Shown in pieces: positions 37,074-50,380 of a stretch of 64,000 nucleotides of DNA (positions are counted from its first letter, which is position 1; every line of letters begins with the position of its first letter). Both the position numbers and the translations under genes were made by a program. Source of the DNA: Datnioides undecimradiatus (taxonomy: Eukaryota; Chordata; Actinopteri; Lobotiformes; Datnioididae); the NCBI GenBank assembly GCA_008933995.1, contig WARS01000011.1:10011516-10075515 (forward strand), read 5' to 3'. A model generated the notes under the pieces. The model was not told where the DNA came from. It did no database searches and saw only the letters and a program-made list of their open reading frames with translations.

Positions 37074-40000
37074 GGAAAACTCATACCCTACTACCATCCT
37101 CTGGGGAACATATTCATGGTGCACTGTAGTGACCCTTTGACCTTTACTTTACCACCACCCTCAGGCCAAACATTTCCACTTGTACGTATCAAATTTGCAA
37201 AATGTAAAGGGCAGATTAGCATGAACATTACTGAGCACTGTCATACTCCCCAGAGGAACCATTTTGGTCAGTTTGTGACCTTTTCTCCAGTGCTACCATT
37301 GTGCCAAATTAGCAATGTTGTACACAAACTGAGGAACTGCTTTGCGTTTTGCTATTGATATTTAAGGTCTCCAGAAGATAAACCTCACTTGATTTTGGTT
37401 ATTGTGTCCTGTTTGTGGGTCTCACACAGAAAGAAAATGCACCAGAGCTGAGTTGTATTTTTCGTTTATGGCTAATACTCATATTCTCTGTGAATATTCA
37501 TACTTTCCACGGGAAAAAAAAACAACATCTAAACTTTGTGGTTCAATGACCTCTTCTCTAGTGCCATTCTGAGGTCACGCTTAACATTTTTAGCCCCCGT
37601 GGCAGCAAAGCTCTGAGAACATCTGTATGTTTGTCACTAACTGTTTTGTATTGTGGGGTATAATGAACATTGCAGCTCCTCAGGGCTCTTAGTGGGGCAT
37701 TTGGTCTTGTTCAGTTTATCAGCACTTGTTAGATGAGTCAAAAAGGTCATCGCAAACACTGCTACTCTTTACCTAAATATTCCCTGTTAATCCAGTGGCT
37801 CGGGCTGCTTCAACAACATCTACTATTGTACCTTAAATTGGTTTGCAAGGGAGATGAATTTGTCATCTGAGAATTTTTCAAGGTCTTTTACAAAGTTTCC
37901 CAAAGTGAACATTGAAGCTGAAAATCTAAAAGCGAGTTGTGCATCTATCAACTCTCATCTGGCTTTTCTCTAAAGTAAAAGTGTGTTACTTCCCTTTTTT
38001 TTTTTACTTAGACAAGTGTCTAGTCATGGCAAGCTGGTGCACACTGGCCTAGAAAAAAAGAACAGCTTGTGTTGCTGAAGTTTCCTCCCCTGTCTAGTTA
38101 TTTTTAAAATGCCCCATTTCCGCCATTGTTGTGGCATTGTTTTGACCTTACGCAGAACAATTTTCCCCAAGTCAAATTAGCTTTCACCATTCAAAGAAAT
38201 GTTGTAATATAATGGTTTGACGGTTCTGCCGGTGAAATATGAAGAAATGGAAGGCCATGCCACAGGGGTTAATAATATTCCTCCTCTTCAACAAGTACCT
38301 TGGGATCCTAAGTGTCCTTGAAAGCAAACGGCATCTCACTTATGCTGGGCATCTTGCAGCACTCATGGGTAATAGCAGTCTACTTTCCCAACTCTGTGGA
38401 CGTTGTATCAGGCTGATTCGCATGCTTCCTCCACTGGTAGCGTTAACGAGGCTTGGTGGTAAAAAGGCTGCTGAATGTTTCTCCTTGTGTAATTTTTTCA
38501 GGCGCACTAGAATAATAACCAGTGAAGATAATTGGCGAAATCCTTTTCTTGCTATTACTTATTATATAATCTTCTTTGTACATGAGAAAAAGCATCTACT
38601 GCAAGAGATCAATAGCAGCTCATCAGTCTTTCGAATGCACAAGCGTGAGAACTAAAGTCAGCCTTCATGCAAGTCAATGAGCACCTGGAGTGCTTTTCCC
38701 AGAGGCCGCTAAGTGTGCATAGCAAGGGACTACCAGGGAACTGCAGCAAGGTCTTACAACCTGCTTTGATAGGACAGAGTCAGGGAGGCTTCGTGCGGAG
38801 ATGCTGGGCCCGCCGAGGTTTACACCACCTGTTTGTTTCCCTTCTCCTGAGCAGCACAGATCTTTTACATGCCTTTCTGTGCCCAGCCTGCCGGGAATAG
38901 GGGTGTTAGATACAACAAAAAAGGTGACTGAGGAGTGCTGAGTTCGGGATTATGATTTATTAATCTGCGCTCCTTTAAATTCCAAACTAACGGTGTGGGG
39001 CTGTGATGCACACTCTGGGGAGTAATCTTGAAACACAGAACAATTCAGATTCACCAAAGTCCTGTCTTCTCTAACTGCTGGAGAATAGACAATATAGAAG
39101 CACGGTGCAGCCAAGGGACATGAGGAACAAAAGCTCCAAAGCCAAAAGTTCAAGAAGTGCATGTCATGGACTAAAAACTGTGAAGTTTATCTTTCCTCGT
39201 GGACTAAAATTTAGTGCTCAAGCAACAAGCGGGGCAGCTGCTCAATATGGTCTTGTCCAAGAAACCATTTGTTTTCGAATCTATAGATAGAGCTGAGCTA
39301 CCTACTCTAGTCCTTTTGGCAATTATTATAGCACATGAAGAAACGCTCCTGATATCAAGTTTTTGTGTCGCTTGTGCTTTCAGAGGTGTTTTAATTTAGA
39401 AGTTGGGTATGATTACAGTTAATTTGGTCCCACCTGAGAGACTACAAACACAAAAAAAGTCAAAGTCAACTGTTCTGGTACAGTAGTGGCCTCAGGTGTA
39501 CTTTTCTACCGTGGAGATTCATCCAGCAGGAGAGAAATATTTTTTCTGCCAGACATTTCTTTGGCAATCTCTCACTACTTGACTTGGCTCAGAGTTTGCA
39601 CGATCCAGCCCAGCCAACAAGGTGGTTAAAGAAGCAACAATGTTTAAGCACATACATGTCAGAAGGTGTCAGATCATCATTACAACTTTTTTTTTTGACA
39701 TGACTGACTCGTGTTAGTATGTGGCTTTACATAAAAAACTAGTGGGAAATTTGTTTTTATTCATATTCTCAAGTCCATATGCTTGATAAGCCTGTAAAAT
39801 AGAAGGCGCAATGTGAATTTAAAACACACCAAGTATTTTGTCCCAGCAGTCCATCATCCTCCACAGCAGATTCTGTGTAGTGTAAAATTTCTCTATCTCC
39901 GCAGAGCTGTCAGCTGCATGCCAGATCTCACTCTGGCTGCATATGAAGTCAATTATGTGCAACCATTCCCCCTTGCTAATACATAGATGTCACTTAGAAT

Positions 40001-40998
40001 GTATTTCTTTTGGGGTTACTTTGATATCTTTAATATGAAGTCCATCCATCACTACAGATGTTGTGGTCTCCAGCCTGGTGTGTCGAGGCAGTTACAGTAG
40101 TCATAAAAATGTGATGCATTTCCTGACAGAGCCAGCCCCATATGCACAGTGTGTGTTTTTATATGTGTGTATGTCTGTGTAAGATCAGTGTATGTGTGTG
40201 TCTGTGTGACAAGAACAATGAATGAGCCTAAGTAAGTGTAAGTGGAGGGAATCTGGGTTATTTGGGTAGATGACAGGATGTCTGCGTCTCAATTTAAACA
40301 TTTTTGGTTTTTGTATTATAGAATACTACCACTATACCACTATTTTAAATGCTCAGTTTATGTGTGTCTAAATTTAAGTAAAAAGGCTTTGAGGGAATCA
40401 TGCAAAGATTGTTACAAGTATATTGAACTGCCAGTTTGTGCCCGGCTGTAAACACGTGCCCTGTTAAAATATAATGTATAGATGTAATACATGGTACTCA
40501 TTACAAAGTGATAAGTGTGTCTGATTGTTGCTTTTGTACTGTCTGTCTGGGATTTCCTTTTAAAGTGCTGTGTAAGTGCGAGGGCAAAGCTGCTCCTCTG
40601 TCCATTAGAGCAGAACCACTATCCTTCACCTGACAAAGTTTGGGAAAGGACACGGATGTTTCCAGTCTACTTCATAGAGTTCAGCCTAGCTCCGCCTTGG
40701 GAGCCCAAGTTTTTTGCGTTTGAAGAGTGGATGTGAGGGGTAAATGGGACGGGGGTGATGGGCCGGTGGGGGTCCGTATGAGCGGACACGGATGCGGGGA
40801 TGTGAATAGATGGTCTAAAATAAGAAGTAGCCCCTTGGTCAGAGTCGTGGCAGATGGAGGCTCAAAGAATGAAATGATGCCAGCATTCTTTGTGCAGTCT
40901 GGTGCCAGCAGTGCACTCGACGGACCGCTTGAGACCAGTGTAGGGCCGATGTGATAAGACAGCTGCCTTAGCCTAACCTCCACAAGGTCATTTTGGCC

Positions 40999-41018
40999 AG
41001 AGTAGAGCAGAGTAGAGC
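40999..41018. repeat. Perfect 10-bp tandem duplication
   Basis: The unit AGAGTAGAGC occurs twice in direct succession. Confidence 0.85.
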
Positions 41019-41340
41019 ATTGCGCTGATGAGGGGAGGCACCCTGAATCCACAGAAAGACGGACGAGTTGAAAAGTGAAACAAGTCAAAAAAATGTTTAA
41101 AACTGTGGGACTTGAATGATCCAACGAAGCATTATTAAAGTTTCCACAATTTAGTAGTGAGCAGAAGTTGTATTGGTTGTGAAAGTTTTCAACATTAGCA
41201 CACTGTTTCTGAACTATGTTTTAAATGAGCTACCCAGTATATCAAAGCAAAAATTAGCATGGAGAAAGTTTGGAGGTGCTAATGACTTTGACTGTCCCTG
41301 TGGAAAGGCTTACTGTTCCAGAGAAGTTGTAGAGTAGTGC

Positions 41341-41360
41341 GTGTGTGTGTGTGTGCGCGC
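41341..41360. repeat. GT/GC dinucleotide microsatellite
   Basis: A GT run passes into a GC run (GTGTGTGCGCGC), a purine-pyrimidine alternation that can adopt Z-DNA. Confidence 0.85.
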
Positions 41361-41689
41361 GAGCACGAGTGTGTCTGCGATACGGAGCGAGAGTAAAGTG
41401 TGATTCACTAGTTAATAAATCATGCCAGATGAGTTTATCATGGAGATACAGAAGCTCCTCTGGGTCCTGAGCTAACAGCGAGTATCTGGGAGCTGGTACA
41501 ACACATGATGAAATGCCGTTGTCATGTATATCACTTTTATAGCCCCTAACTTTTTACCTTCATCGCTGTCATAGGGGCAGGATGAGTGACTGTGTATCAA
41601 ATATACCAATGTGTTGCTTTAAGGAGGAGCCGGCTGACTTATCAAACTGGAAACATTTTGGCTCACGCTCTGCATTCACTGCCATGGCA

Positions 41690-41990
41690 CCTCAAAATCA
41701 GTTTTTATCAGCTTAATCCGGTTTGATTATCTGCTGGCAACAAATTAACTATTCTTGTTTACTGTAATTGAGTTCTTCGATGAGTACTTGGTAATTCTGC
41801 TGAACTTTCTCATCTTGGCTTTCACAGGGGCATTGATATTATCTCCCCAGTGTGCATTGAAGATGCTCTTATCTTTATGCAGCTGATGCAGCTTGTCATC
41901 CATTGGGGAGTGTACTCATAATATAATCATCATTAAATTGACTTGATGGGTTTTGACTCGGTGACTAAACAAGTAACTTGTAACAGCATT
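41690..41990. promoter_or_regulatory. Candidate conserved regulatory block E (GATA-like)
   Basis: Unique sequence with two TTATCT (AGATAA, GATA-type) motifs at 41839-41844 and 41869-41874, plus AAATTAACTA and TCATTAAATTG homeodomain-like cores. Confidence 0.28.
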
Positions 41991-42045
41991 ATTTCAGCAT
42001 CACGCTCATGTGAAAAAAAGAGACCTTAATGGTATCTTTTTTCTG

Positions 42046-42069
42046 TTATTTTATTTTATTTTATTTTAT
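42046..42069. repeat. TTTTA pentamer microsatellite
   Basis: About five tandem units of the TTTTA pentamer in intron 1. Confidence 0.85.
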
Positions 42070-45000
42070 CGTGTTTCTTGGAAAATCATGATTTATTTCG
42101 AGGAGACCAAACTCTTTGGAATGACTTTGAAGGCAAGAGCGGGCAGTGCACCATTCCTCCTGCGCTCCTCTCTGGGAATAAAAGTCAGTATAGCGGCTAT
42201 CTCAGCTAATGACTTGGGAGAACAAACCTTGGTCTCTTAACATCTAAGACTTATTATTTTTAGCTCTGGCCAACGCTAAGCTTATCCCTCTTACAGGGAG
42301 CACGTTTTGTGATATCAGATGTGGAAATTAAAGCTAAATGACTTAAGGGGAAGATTGCCCACACTGCAAGTAGGCTACTCTGACCTTCAATAAAGCTAAG
42401 CTTGACATGCCTATTTCCCCCTTTTTTGCTCAAGTCTTTTCAAATCAGCAGGCTTGTAACATGATGGCTTGGTATTAACTGCCATCAGTTTCCTACATTT
42501 CTCCAAGGTCCGTTTTTGCTGGAATTCAGAGGACTTTTCCCGGGATGATACGCTTAAAATTGCCTTTTTTCCCCCTTAAATGTTTCAAGTTGGTGCATTC
42601 TGTTTCATGTTAATATTTCATCATTAATAATCTGCAATGAACTCTTGAACTATTGAAAAATGGTCAGATCATACGCCCTCACTTTGGTCTTCTCATGAGT
42701 TTTGTTCAGGTTGTTTGTTTATTTGTTTTTTTTCTACCACCCTGGCCAACACCACGTAGGTAGAGATGTGAAGCACATTTCTGTGTAGACTCTCAGTGTT
42801 TTCATGTTTTAGTGTCAGAGATGCGTGTCCTTAATTATACTCTGGCTTTTTTTTGCATGGCTTAACATGAAGGGAACAGTTACATAAAAGCAAACCATTG
42901 CTCCATGTTTGTGTTTTCAGGTTTAAGTTTGTTTTCTTTGTCTTTAGTCCCAGTTTGGTGTGAAGACAAAGATGGTAAATTCATTTTTAAACTACATTTG
43001 ACCCCTTTTATACACTCTAAACTCCAAACCCCAGTGATATCACAGTCAAGTTTCCTTTTTCTAACACTTGTTGGTTTCATGTACAACCAGTTTATTTTGT
43101 ATTTTGTAACACCTCAGTGGGTGGACTGTAGCATCTATTTTGAGTTTTTATTTTTATACATTTTTTAATATGCCCACTCTCACCTCTGTGCCTTCTGGTT
43201 CGCAGAAGAGCTCAGAGCTTCAAAGTTCCTGCCGATGTTTTTGACTCCTTCTAGTAATGAGATGAAGTACAGTACATAAGGGGAAGAACTCTCAAGATGC
43301 TTTTCCAGGGGGCTTTGGAATACATTTGGTGAAATGTTTATGATGCCAAAGACCAGGGCTGGCTTCTCATTAGCTGATCTACCCGTTGCAAGTGTTACAG
43401 CGGCATTAGTCTTTTGGGTTAATCTTCAAACGTTCCCATATTTATACCCATCAAATACCAGTGACTGCCTGCGACACCCTTGTGTGCATTCGGGGAACTT
43501 GCTTAGTTAAACGCCACAGAATAAATGCAGAAATGTGAGCTAAACTTGACAAGATCAAACACGCTGGTGAATGTACAGACGCTGGCCAGTGTTCTAAGTG
43601 TGCTGCATTATTCATGTTCTCCAACATGGGGTTCCTAATGAGAGTCTGGTGGCTGTTTTTGGAGTTAGAGTCATGGAAATCAACGTGACCCGTACTCGGG
43701 TCTGTGGACAAAGCTTTGCGTTTGCGGCACAGTGAAAGTGGAATTAAAGGCCAAGCAAGTTCATCAGCAAAGCAATTTGGATTGGAGTTTTGATTCAAGT
43801 TCTAGGAGTCACTCACATTCATCACAGCCTTGTGTCTTTTTAAGTTCTCTCTGTCTTGTAATTTTAGCTTTGCACTCATAAATTATTATTTTAAGTGTAA
43901 TGTAACATCAGAATAATGGATGGCGATAATAATTTATGTCAGAAATGAGAACACTCTGCAGTTTTCCTCAATAGAAATTCTTATTTTTTCCAAGCATAAT
44001 TTTTTTTAACTTAAAAAGTTTTCTTAACAGCGTAATAGGCCATTTCATGATATGCTGCAGACTTGACACTTCCTCCAGAGGGTTGCTCTCACATCAAGCT
44101 GCTAGGGCCTGTGGTTAAATGCAAAATTTACTGCTAGCATTGTAATAAGCCAGTGCAACAAAATAAGGATTATCACCCTGTGGCGTGCTGGTTCAGTAGG
44201 AGGACGCTGAACCAAAGGCTGAGCATCCATCCTATTAACACCACATATCCCTTGAAGAGTAAGCAGCAGGCTGCAGCTGAGCATGTTGTCTTCATCCTTG
44301 AATCAGAACTGGCAATAACATATTCAGACTGAAGGGCCTCAATTAGACACTTTAAAACTCTGTGTAATTGGTGTCTTTCTGCAGATTGCCTGTGGATATG
44401 CAGTGCTCAAATTAACACAGCGCAACTTTATGTCTGTATTGCTGTGATTGTCATGCAGAGTGGTAGTGGCAAGGTAACGGAGAAGCTGTGATTTTTTTTG
44501 TACTTGGGTGCGTGCTTTGCTTCTGTCACCACCTCTGCTCTGAGGTCCCAGTTTAACAGGGCTCATGTTACAGAACTGCATCTGTCATTTTACACATTAG
44601 ATTACATTCAGTTGTGATTTGTTGGTTCACATCGCTTCCAAGGCGGTGCGCATGGTCAAAGATTACAACTGCTATATTTCACATATTTGTATTTACATTT
44701 AGAGCAATTTGTAACATTTGGACTTATTTTCATAATCAATTAATATATCCTTTGTTTGCATTTCTCTCCATAAATACCAAAGTATTTAAAGTAACAGTCA
44801 CTTTACATTCATCCTTCTATTAAGTATCAGTTGCAAACCGCTTTTCATGGCATATCACCAGATTCCAGCCATACCTTTAGTTTGAGCTTTTCTTAAGATG
44901 TGCTTTTACACAGTGTGGGCCCAGGCTTGCCTATTTGCTTGTCTCTTTATGGTACTTCCTCTTTAAAAAAGGGATTGCAATAATGAATAAAAAAAGACAA

Positions 45001-46064
45001 AGGCGAGCTATTCAGTGGAAGACTTTCAGAGCTGGCTGTCGGTGTGGAGGCAGATATGACTCATGTTTCTGTAACTGACACATGCCTGGCACATCTATTC
45101 AACAAGGTCAGGTAAACTGTGGAAACTAGAGGAAATGATTTGGCATCCAACAAATTGTTTAATAAGCGATCAGCAGTTACGACACGATGGAGACGGTGAT
45201 GGAGAAGAATCAATAGTCAAGTCTCTGAAAACTGGGGAAAAGATTTGGTTTGAGTTCAGTAACAATTACTATTCCTGCCAAGTTACTGTAAGTGTTTGAC
45301 CTTTCTGTTATTCTAACAGTATCCATGAGTACCTAGCTACAGTATGAAAACATCCTGGGCTTTGCTGTCGGTGCTATTTCCTCTGTCAGTATTAGCTCTA
45401 TAGCAGCCCTTTGTCGCTTCACTGCGACTATGTAGACAGGCTTGACTGCTCTCCAATCTAAACATGTCAGCTTCACCGTGTCTTTTCCGCAGGCACAACC
45501 AGCCCTCTGTTAGTCACTAAGGAACAAACACATGCGTAGCAAAGGAAAGCCCCAACCTCCGCCTCCGGAGTGTGAGTTTTCTCAGCTTAAAGAGCACCTC
45601 AGCGTGGCTACCAAACCCTCCCAGGAGGGGCCTGGTTAGTGGCCAGTACCTGCAGAGCCCACCAAAGTCCCTACAGAGCCCCACAGCCGGTGGCTGATGG
45701 GCTGTGTGAGAGGGCTTGTCACACTCACCCTGGTTAAGGAGCAGCTGGAGGTCCAGCTCAGGCGGGGGGCTCTGCCCATGGATCAGACGCTGGCCTCTGT
45801 CTCTGTGCCTCCATGCTGGCAACCTTATGAATGTTTCAGTGAAGTGCTGTGCGGTCTGCCTGGAGAGTCTAGCCTAATCCCGCACTCCTTCGAGCCATGC
45901 TGCTTCACCTTGCCACAGAGACACATCTTCTCATCTAGGGGGCTGAGATGTGGTCAAGCACATGCAGATATTGAACTTCCTGGGGGCTGCTTTCAACCCC
46001 CCTCACCTCCAACCCAAGTGTAGAGAGAGGCAGGTGGGATTAGAGCACTCGGGCATCCAGCCTT

Positions 46065-46088
46065 CTCTCTCTCTCTCTCTCTCTCTCT
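46065..46088. repeat. (CT)12 microsatellite
   Basis: Twelve perfect CT repeats form a GAGA-type tract on the opposite strand. Confidence 0.95.
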
Positions 46089-46674
46089 GACTGTTAACAA
46101 TCCCCGTATCGAAATCCTGTCAGCACAGTGCTTTGTGTCTTCCATTAGCATTTTGTTGTGGTGTGCATCTTGAATGGCTCGGTACGCTTCTAGAACCGCT
46201 CAATCTGGCAGGCGTCTCAAAAAGGCGATACATCCAATACTAATGAGGCTGCTTTCATACTAAAACTACATTGGCACTTTTGTCACTCTCTTATTCCAGC
46301 TTTGTTTCCCATCCTCATTTGTTTGAATCACGACAAGTGGTTTGCTGTTGATAAACTGACACGAGTAATAATGCGCATTAGAGAAAGAAATTTGCCTTTA
46401 TCAGTTCTGGAGAACAGCCATTACTGATTCAGTTCACCGTTACAGTATTGTGGCATTCAAATGTTATTCATGCACAGTCAGCAGGGGTGTCTCTTTTTCT
46501 CCCTGTGGTCATTGACTTCAGCTTGTAAGCTTCCTGTTTCTGATAATTAAAGGTGAAGTGTGTGTGTGTGCAAGTGTGTGTGAGTGTAAATGAAAGGGAG
46601 GCTAGATCATGAGTATGTTGCTCGACTATAGACTCTCCTGTGTGAGTGCAGTGGTAGCCTTTGCCCTGTAGAAA

Positions 46675-46780
46675 GCGCTGGCTGCTGCTGCTGCCCACTC
46701 GCTGACTAAGTAAAGGCTACATTTGCATAATTATCTGTTTAATTGGCGGGCTACTGCCAGAATATAGTCCTTTTTTTGTA
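46675..46780. promoter_or_regulatory. Candidate regulatory block F with POU octamer
   Basis: A canonical octamer ATTTGCAT at 46721-46728 runs directly into AATTATC and then TTTAATTGGCGGGC. The combination of an octamer with abutting homeodomain cores is typical of POU/SOX-driven neural enhancers. Activity here is an inference. Confidence 0.33.
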
Positions 46781-49700
46781 AGCTGTGGAGTCCACACTAA
46801 ATTTGTTACAAAGATATGGGGGTAGAGATTACAAAGCAATGAAAGCGCCAGCTCATGGCTTTCTTCTGCTTAACCTGATAACTGTTTGCGCTCATAAACA
46901 CTTTTCTGCCCACGCACATTTTTGTGAGATAATTTGCGAAATGATTTTTACAACAATCATGTTGCTCCAAAGTGACAAGAGTATCCGCTATGATTACACA
47001 GTTTATCATGTTACTGAAAATAAAATCAGAGTTGTAAGAGGAGTTCAGTAACATTTAATTTATGACTAAATGTAGTCGTACATTAAAGATTATTTCAGTG
47101 CCAGGACATCTCGCTTGGGCAGTAATAATCAAGAATAGATGTTAACTTTTTAATAGTTATGAAGGTGGCTGTCTCTCTGCTGAGCAAGCAACACATGATG
47201 GGGGTCCCATCTGCGTTTTACAGTCCACTGACAGTGGAAAAGCATTAATGCCCCTTCCCCCCCTTCCCGTCTTACCCCAATCTCCATCCTGTTTCATCTC
47301 CCAGGCTTCAGCTGTGGCCCTGTGAAATGCTCTACTGCTGAACAATTGTGAGAGACTGTGAACTATGATTCATGTAATTAATATTTTGTGCAGAAGAAGT
47401 GGAAGGAAGGATTGAAAAAAAAAAAATAAAGCTAATTTTAATTGAATCAATCCCTGGGAACAGGTCAAAGGAGCAAACTGAATTTATCTCTGCTATCCGA
47501 TCCCCATTGGCCAGTACAGACATAGAGGTGTGTATGTGTGATTTGTTTTTCTGAATAATGTTGGACACTCTGAACCTCCCCTTTGAGAGACCGAATTCAA
47601 GTGTGCGCTCATCTTTTTTTCCTTGTGCTGGCTTGGCGTAGTGGGAAATGTTTAGGAGGAACTATATGAGAGACTGTTGAATCAGTAACTTTGTTCCATA
47701 TGACACCGCCTCAGCTCTGCAGGGTGTTGTGCTTTGGCATACAGTCTCAGTTTCCCTCAGTGCCGAAGCTTGCTCTCACTCTGTGTGTAGGCTATCAGTA
47801 GTGGGTAGAGGGCTCCTTTGAAACTGACTATAGTACGAGTGTTTGTGCCCACTGCTGCTGCATTTGCTGCGCTGGGCAGCCTCTGATCAGCCTGAGCCTT
47901 GCCTGCAGAGAGCTGGCGCAGCCTCCAATCCTATTCTATGTTCAAAGGTAAAGCAGACCTCTCATAGGCCCCGTCTTTGATGTGCTCTTCGACACCAGAG
48001 TCATATCTCTGCCACTGCACATCTCCTGGCAGACGACAAGAGCCAGTCTAGAAAAAAAAAAAAAAAACAGCTTAATTTGCAAGTCACAATGCATTTCTAC
48101 AGACATGGTTCATATTCAATTGCAGGGCTGGTTCTTGAGCCTGTTGGTATTATTTACGAGAAGAGCACAACAACAGCATCACAAAGTGGAGAATTAAAAG
48201 GGCTGCTGCATTTAAGCCTCCAGTGCTGGTTGGTTGAGAAGCTGAGCCAGGATTAGCCGTAGAACAATGGTTCCCTCACAATGAGCATCCTCCATATAGC
48301 ACATCTGCTGTATCTGCTGCAGATGGAAGGCTCACCTATAAGCATCCGAATTAGACTGAATTTACTCCGTTTGTTCATCAATCTCTGACTGGTAAATGAC
48401 TCAAGTGACACGTTTTGTATCATTTAATCAGATATACATTCCCTGGCCAAGCCCCCCAAACACTCATTTTGCAGATCCTGATGTGGTGTGTAAATTAACT
48501 GAGAATAATGCAAATGATCTCAACAATGTGTTAAATTTAACATCACCTGGCTTGTTATGTGGTTTGCCAAAGACAGAGCATAGAACAAATGAAATCAAAT
48601 GTGTTTTGGCGCAAGAGGGATATGACCACCATAGCATCTCAGAGGAGTATCTGTCTTAATGATTTATACCGCCACAAAGACCTCTGAGAATTAGCAGTTG
48701 AGGGTGATATTCACGGCGTCGTTTCAGTGTTGCAAATGAGTGTCCCTCAGATGCCTAATGGGCGGAGGAGGAGCTGAGAAAAGTGAGCAGAAGGCCCTTT
48801 GCTGGTTTCGTCAGGAAAATGATACCAGTTTTGAGAAAAGGGATTATACTCCCCTGTTTCTAGTTTGCTGAGACAGCCTAAACACTTGGGTTTGCTTTTC
48901 TGAGCTATCACCTCAGCCATGATGTTGAGTAACTCAAGCTTCGAGCTTGCGAAGAGTGAGTCAGTGTTAAAGGTTTATTTATTATTGGTTGCCATGAAAA
49001 CAAAGCAGTGGCTATTGAATAGACATCTTTGCTCAGAGACACACCCACGTTACAGTTCAGTTTGGATAATGTCAGCTGTGATTATACAGTGATGGTGAAT
49101 ATATCATAGATGAATTCACATCTGTCCTCACAATCAGAGGACTTCCTTTCTGATTCCTCAGGGTAATATATTCACTGGCTTTGTATACACAGAGTATTCC
49201 GGCTGGGTGGCAGTTTTCATCTACCCTGTACTCATTGTAAGTGCTTACCTTGCTTGCTGCTAGACAAGTTGTCATGTTGGGCTTGTCTAAAGGCTCGACC
49301 ATCACAAGGGGGATTTTGAAAGAGATTTGCTGCATGCCACACCCATGCTCTTTGGTGGAATGCCAAAAAAAATTCAGTTTTGATGTGGAAAAACACCTTG
49401 AAAAGCAGTAGTTAATCCTCTGTGATAAGCTCTTTGTCAGCTGTTCGTGTTACAGGAACAGTCAAGAGAATCCAATCCTTACACACACACACGCCATAGT
49501 CAGGATTATAGCAGGTTTTGTTTGCACATTGGACACAAGATTGAAATAGATCCTTCTGAATGAATGGATCATTGCCAAGATGGATGCCTGGGTGAAAATA
49601 TCTTCCATTTGATCCCAGGAATCATGTGTAGAATGCTTACTGTTATTATACAATTAGAAGACCATATGGGTATCATTTAACAGCCTCTTGGTTTGACATC

Positions 49701-50100
49701 ACATCATTGCTGTTTGCACACAAACATCATGTTCATGTTTGCGAATTATTTTCTAAGAGCTCTGTCAGACCTCCTGCTCAGCTATTCAGAGCATTGCCCT
49801 TCTGTGTTGGTCACCCCCAGCATGCAGAGTGCACTGGTGTCACTCAGGATAGAGATGAGGTGCAGCGCAGCATTGTATTTGAATGTTTACAATGGCAGAC
49901 AAATGGTATCACACTGAACAGCTTTTGGGCATTTAGCTCACAAAATAACTCAGTTCACAACTTGCTGTAGCTGTTAGCATGAATGTGATACTGACAATAA
50001 TCTGACACTTGTTCATTTGTTATTGGCCAACTGTCGTTATTGCCTCTTTGCAAGCTCAACCTTTGCAACTATTTGATCATCCCTAAACACCATAAAGTAG
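46781..50100. other. Intron 1 segment, nothing definite
   Basis: No exon, RNA gene or transposon recognised. Small items are a poly(A) run near 48051-48066 and a short hairpin CAAGCT-TCG-AGCTTG near 48937. Confidence 0.5.
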
Positions 50101-50380
50101 TTCTAATCTAGTGTGAGCAGTGAGTGACAGCGTGCCAGGCACCTGGAGAGGCTGTTCAGTGCTCTTGTGCCTACTGTGATGACGTCGAAGTTGAGACAAT
50201 GCCTAATTGGGTTGTCTTTAAAAATCACTTTAGTAAAAACTGACGTCACTGCCGGAAAATTGTTAGTCATTTTCCAAAGCGTTCTGTAATGCCACAGATG
50301 TGGGATCACCACATCAAGAGACAAAGCCTTCTGCCTGTCAGTGGCCAGCAATGTCGCCAGGCCCTTTTGCAGAAATGGGA
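50101..50380. promoter_or_regulatory. Candidate regulatory block G with paired CRE sites
   Basis: A full cAMP-response palindrome TGACGTCA lies at 50241-50248 and a 7/8 match TGACGTCG at 50180-50187, 61 bases apart, with CCTAATTGG between them. The surrounding sequence is unique and less AT-rich than its neighbours. Confidence 0.38.

Larger units (their letters stand above)
36497..41689. other. Intron 1 segment with small repeats
   Basis: Beyond the poly(A) tract, the 10-bp duplication and the GT/GC microsatellite, it holds a GT-rich stretch at about 40150-40210. Open frames of 138 codons (38239-38655, +) and 147 codons (40681-41124, -) are unrecognised and probably chance. Confidence 0.5.
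41991..46674. other. Intron 1 segment, nothing definite
   Basis: Unique AT-rich DNA apart from the TTTTA and CT microsatellites. A more GC-rich stretch at 45520-46020 has overlapping open frames on both strands (101 and 108 codons) with no recognised domains. Confidence 0.5.

Noticed and set aside
38239-38655. 138-codon open frame on the plus strand
   Set aside because: No domain or homologue recognised, with ordinary intron composition.
40681-41124. 147-codon open frame on the minus strand
   Set aside because: The Pro/Ser/Leu-rich composition follows local GC content, with overlapping frames on the other strand and no recognisable family.
45517-46023. GC-richer stretch with overlapping open frames on both strands, considered as a hidden exon
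   Set aside because: No protein family recognised and no convincing splice-site pair; frames on both strands reflect low stop-codon density.
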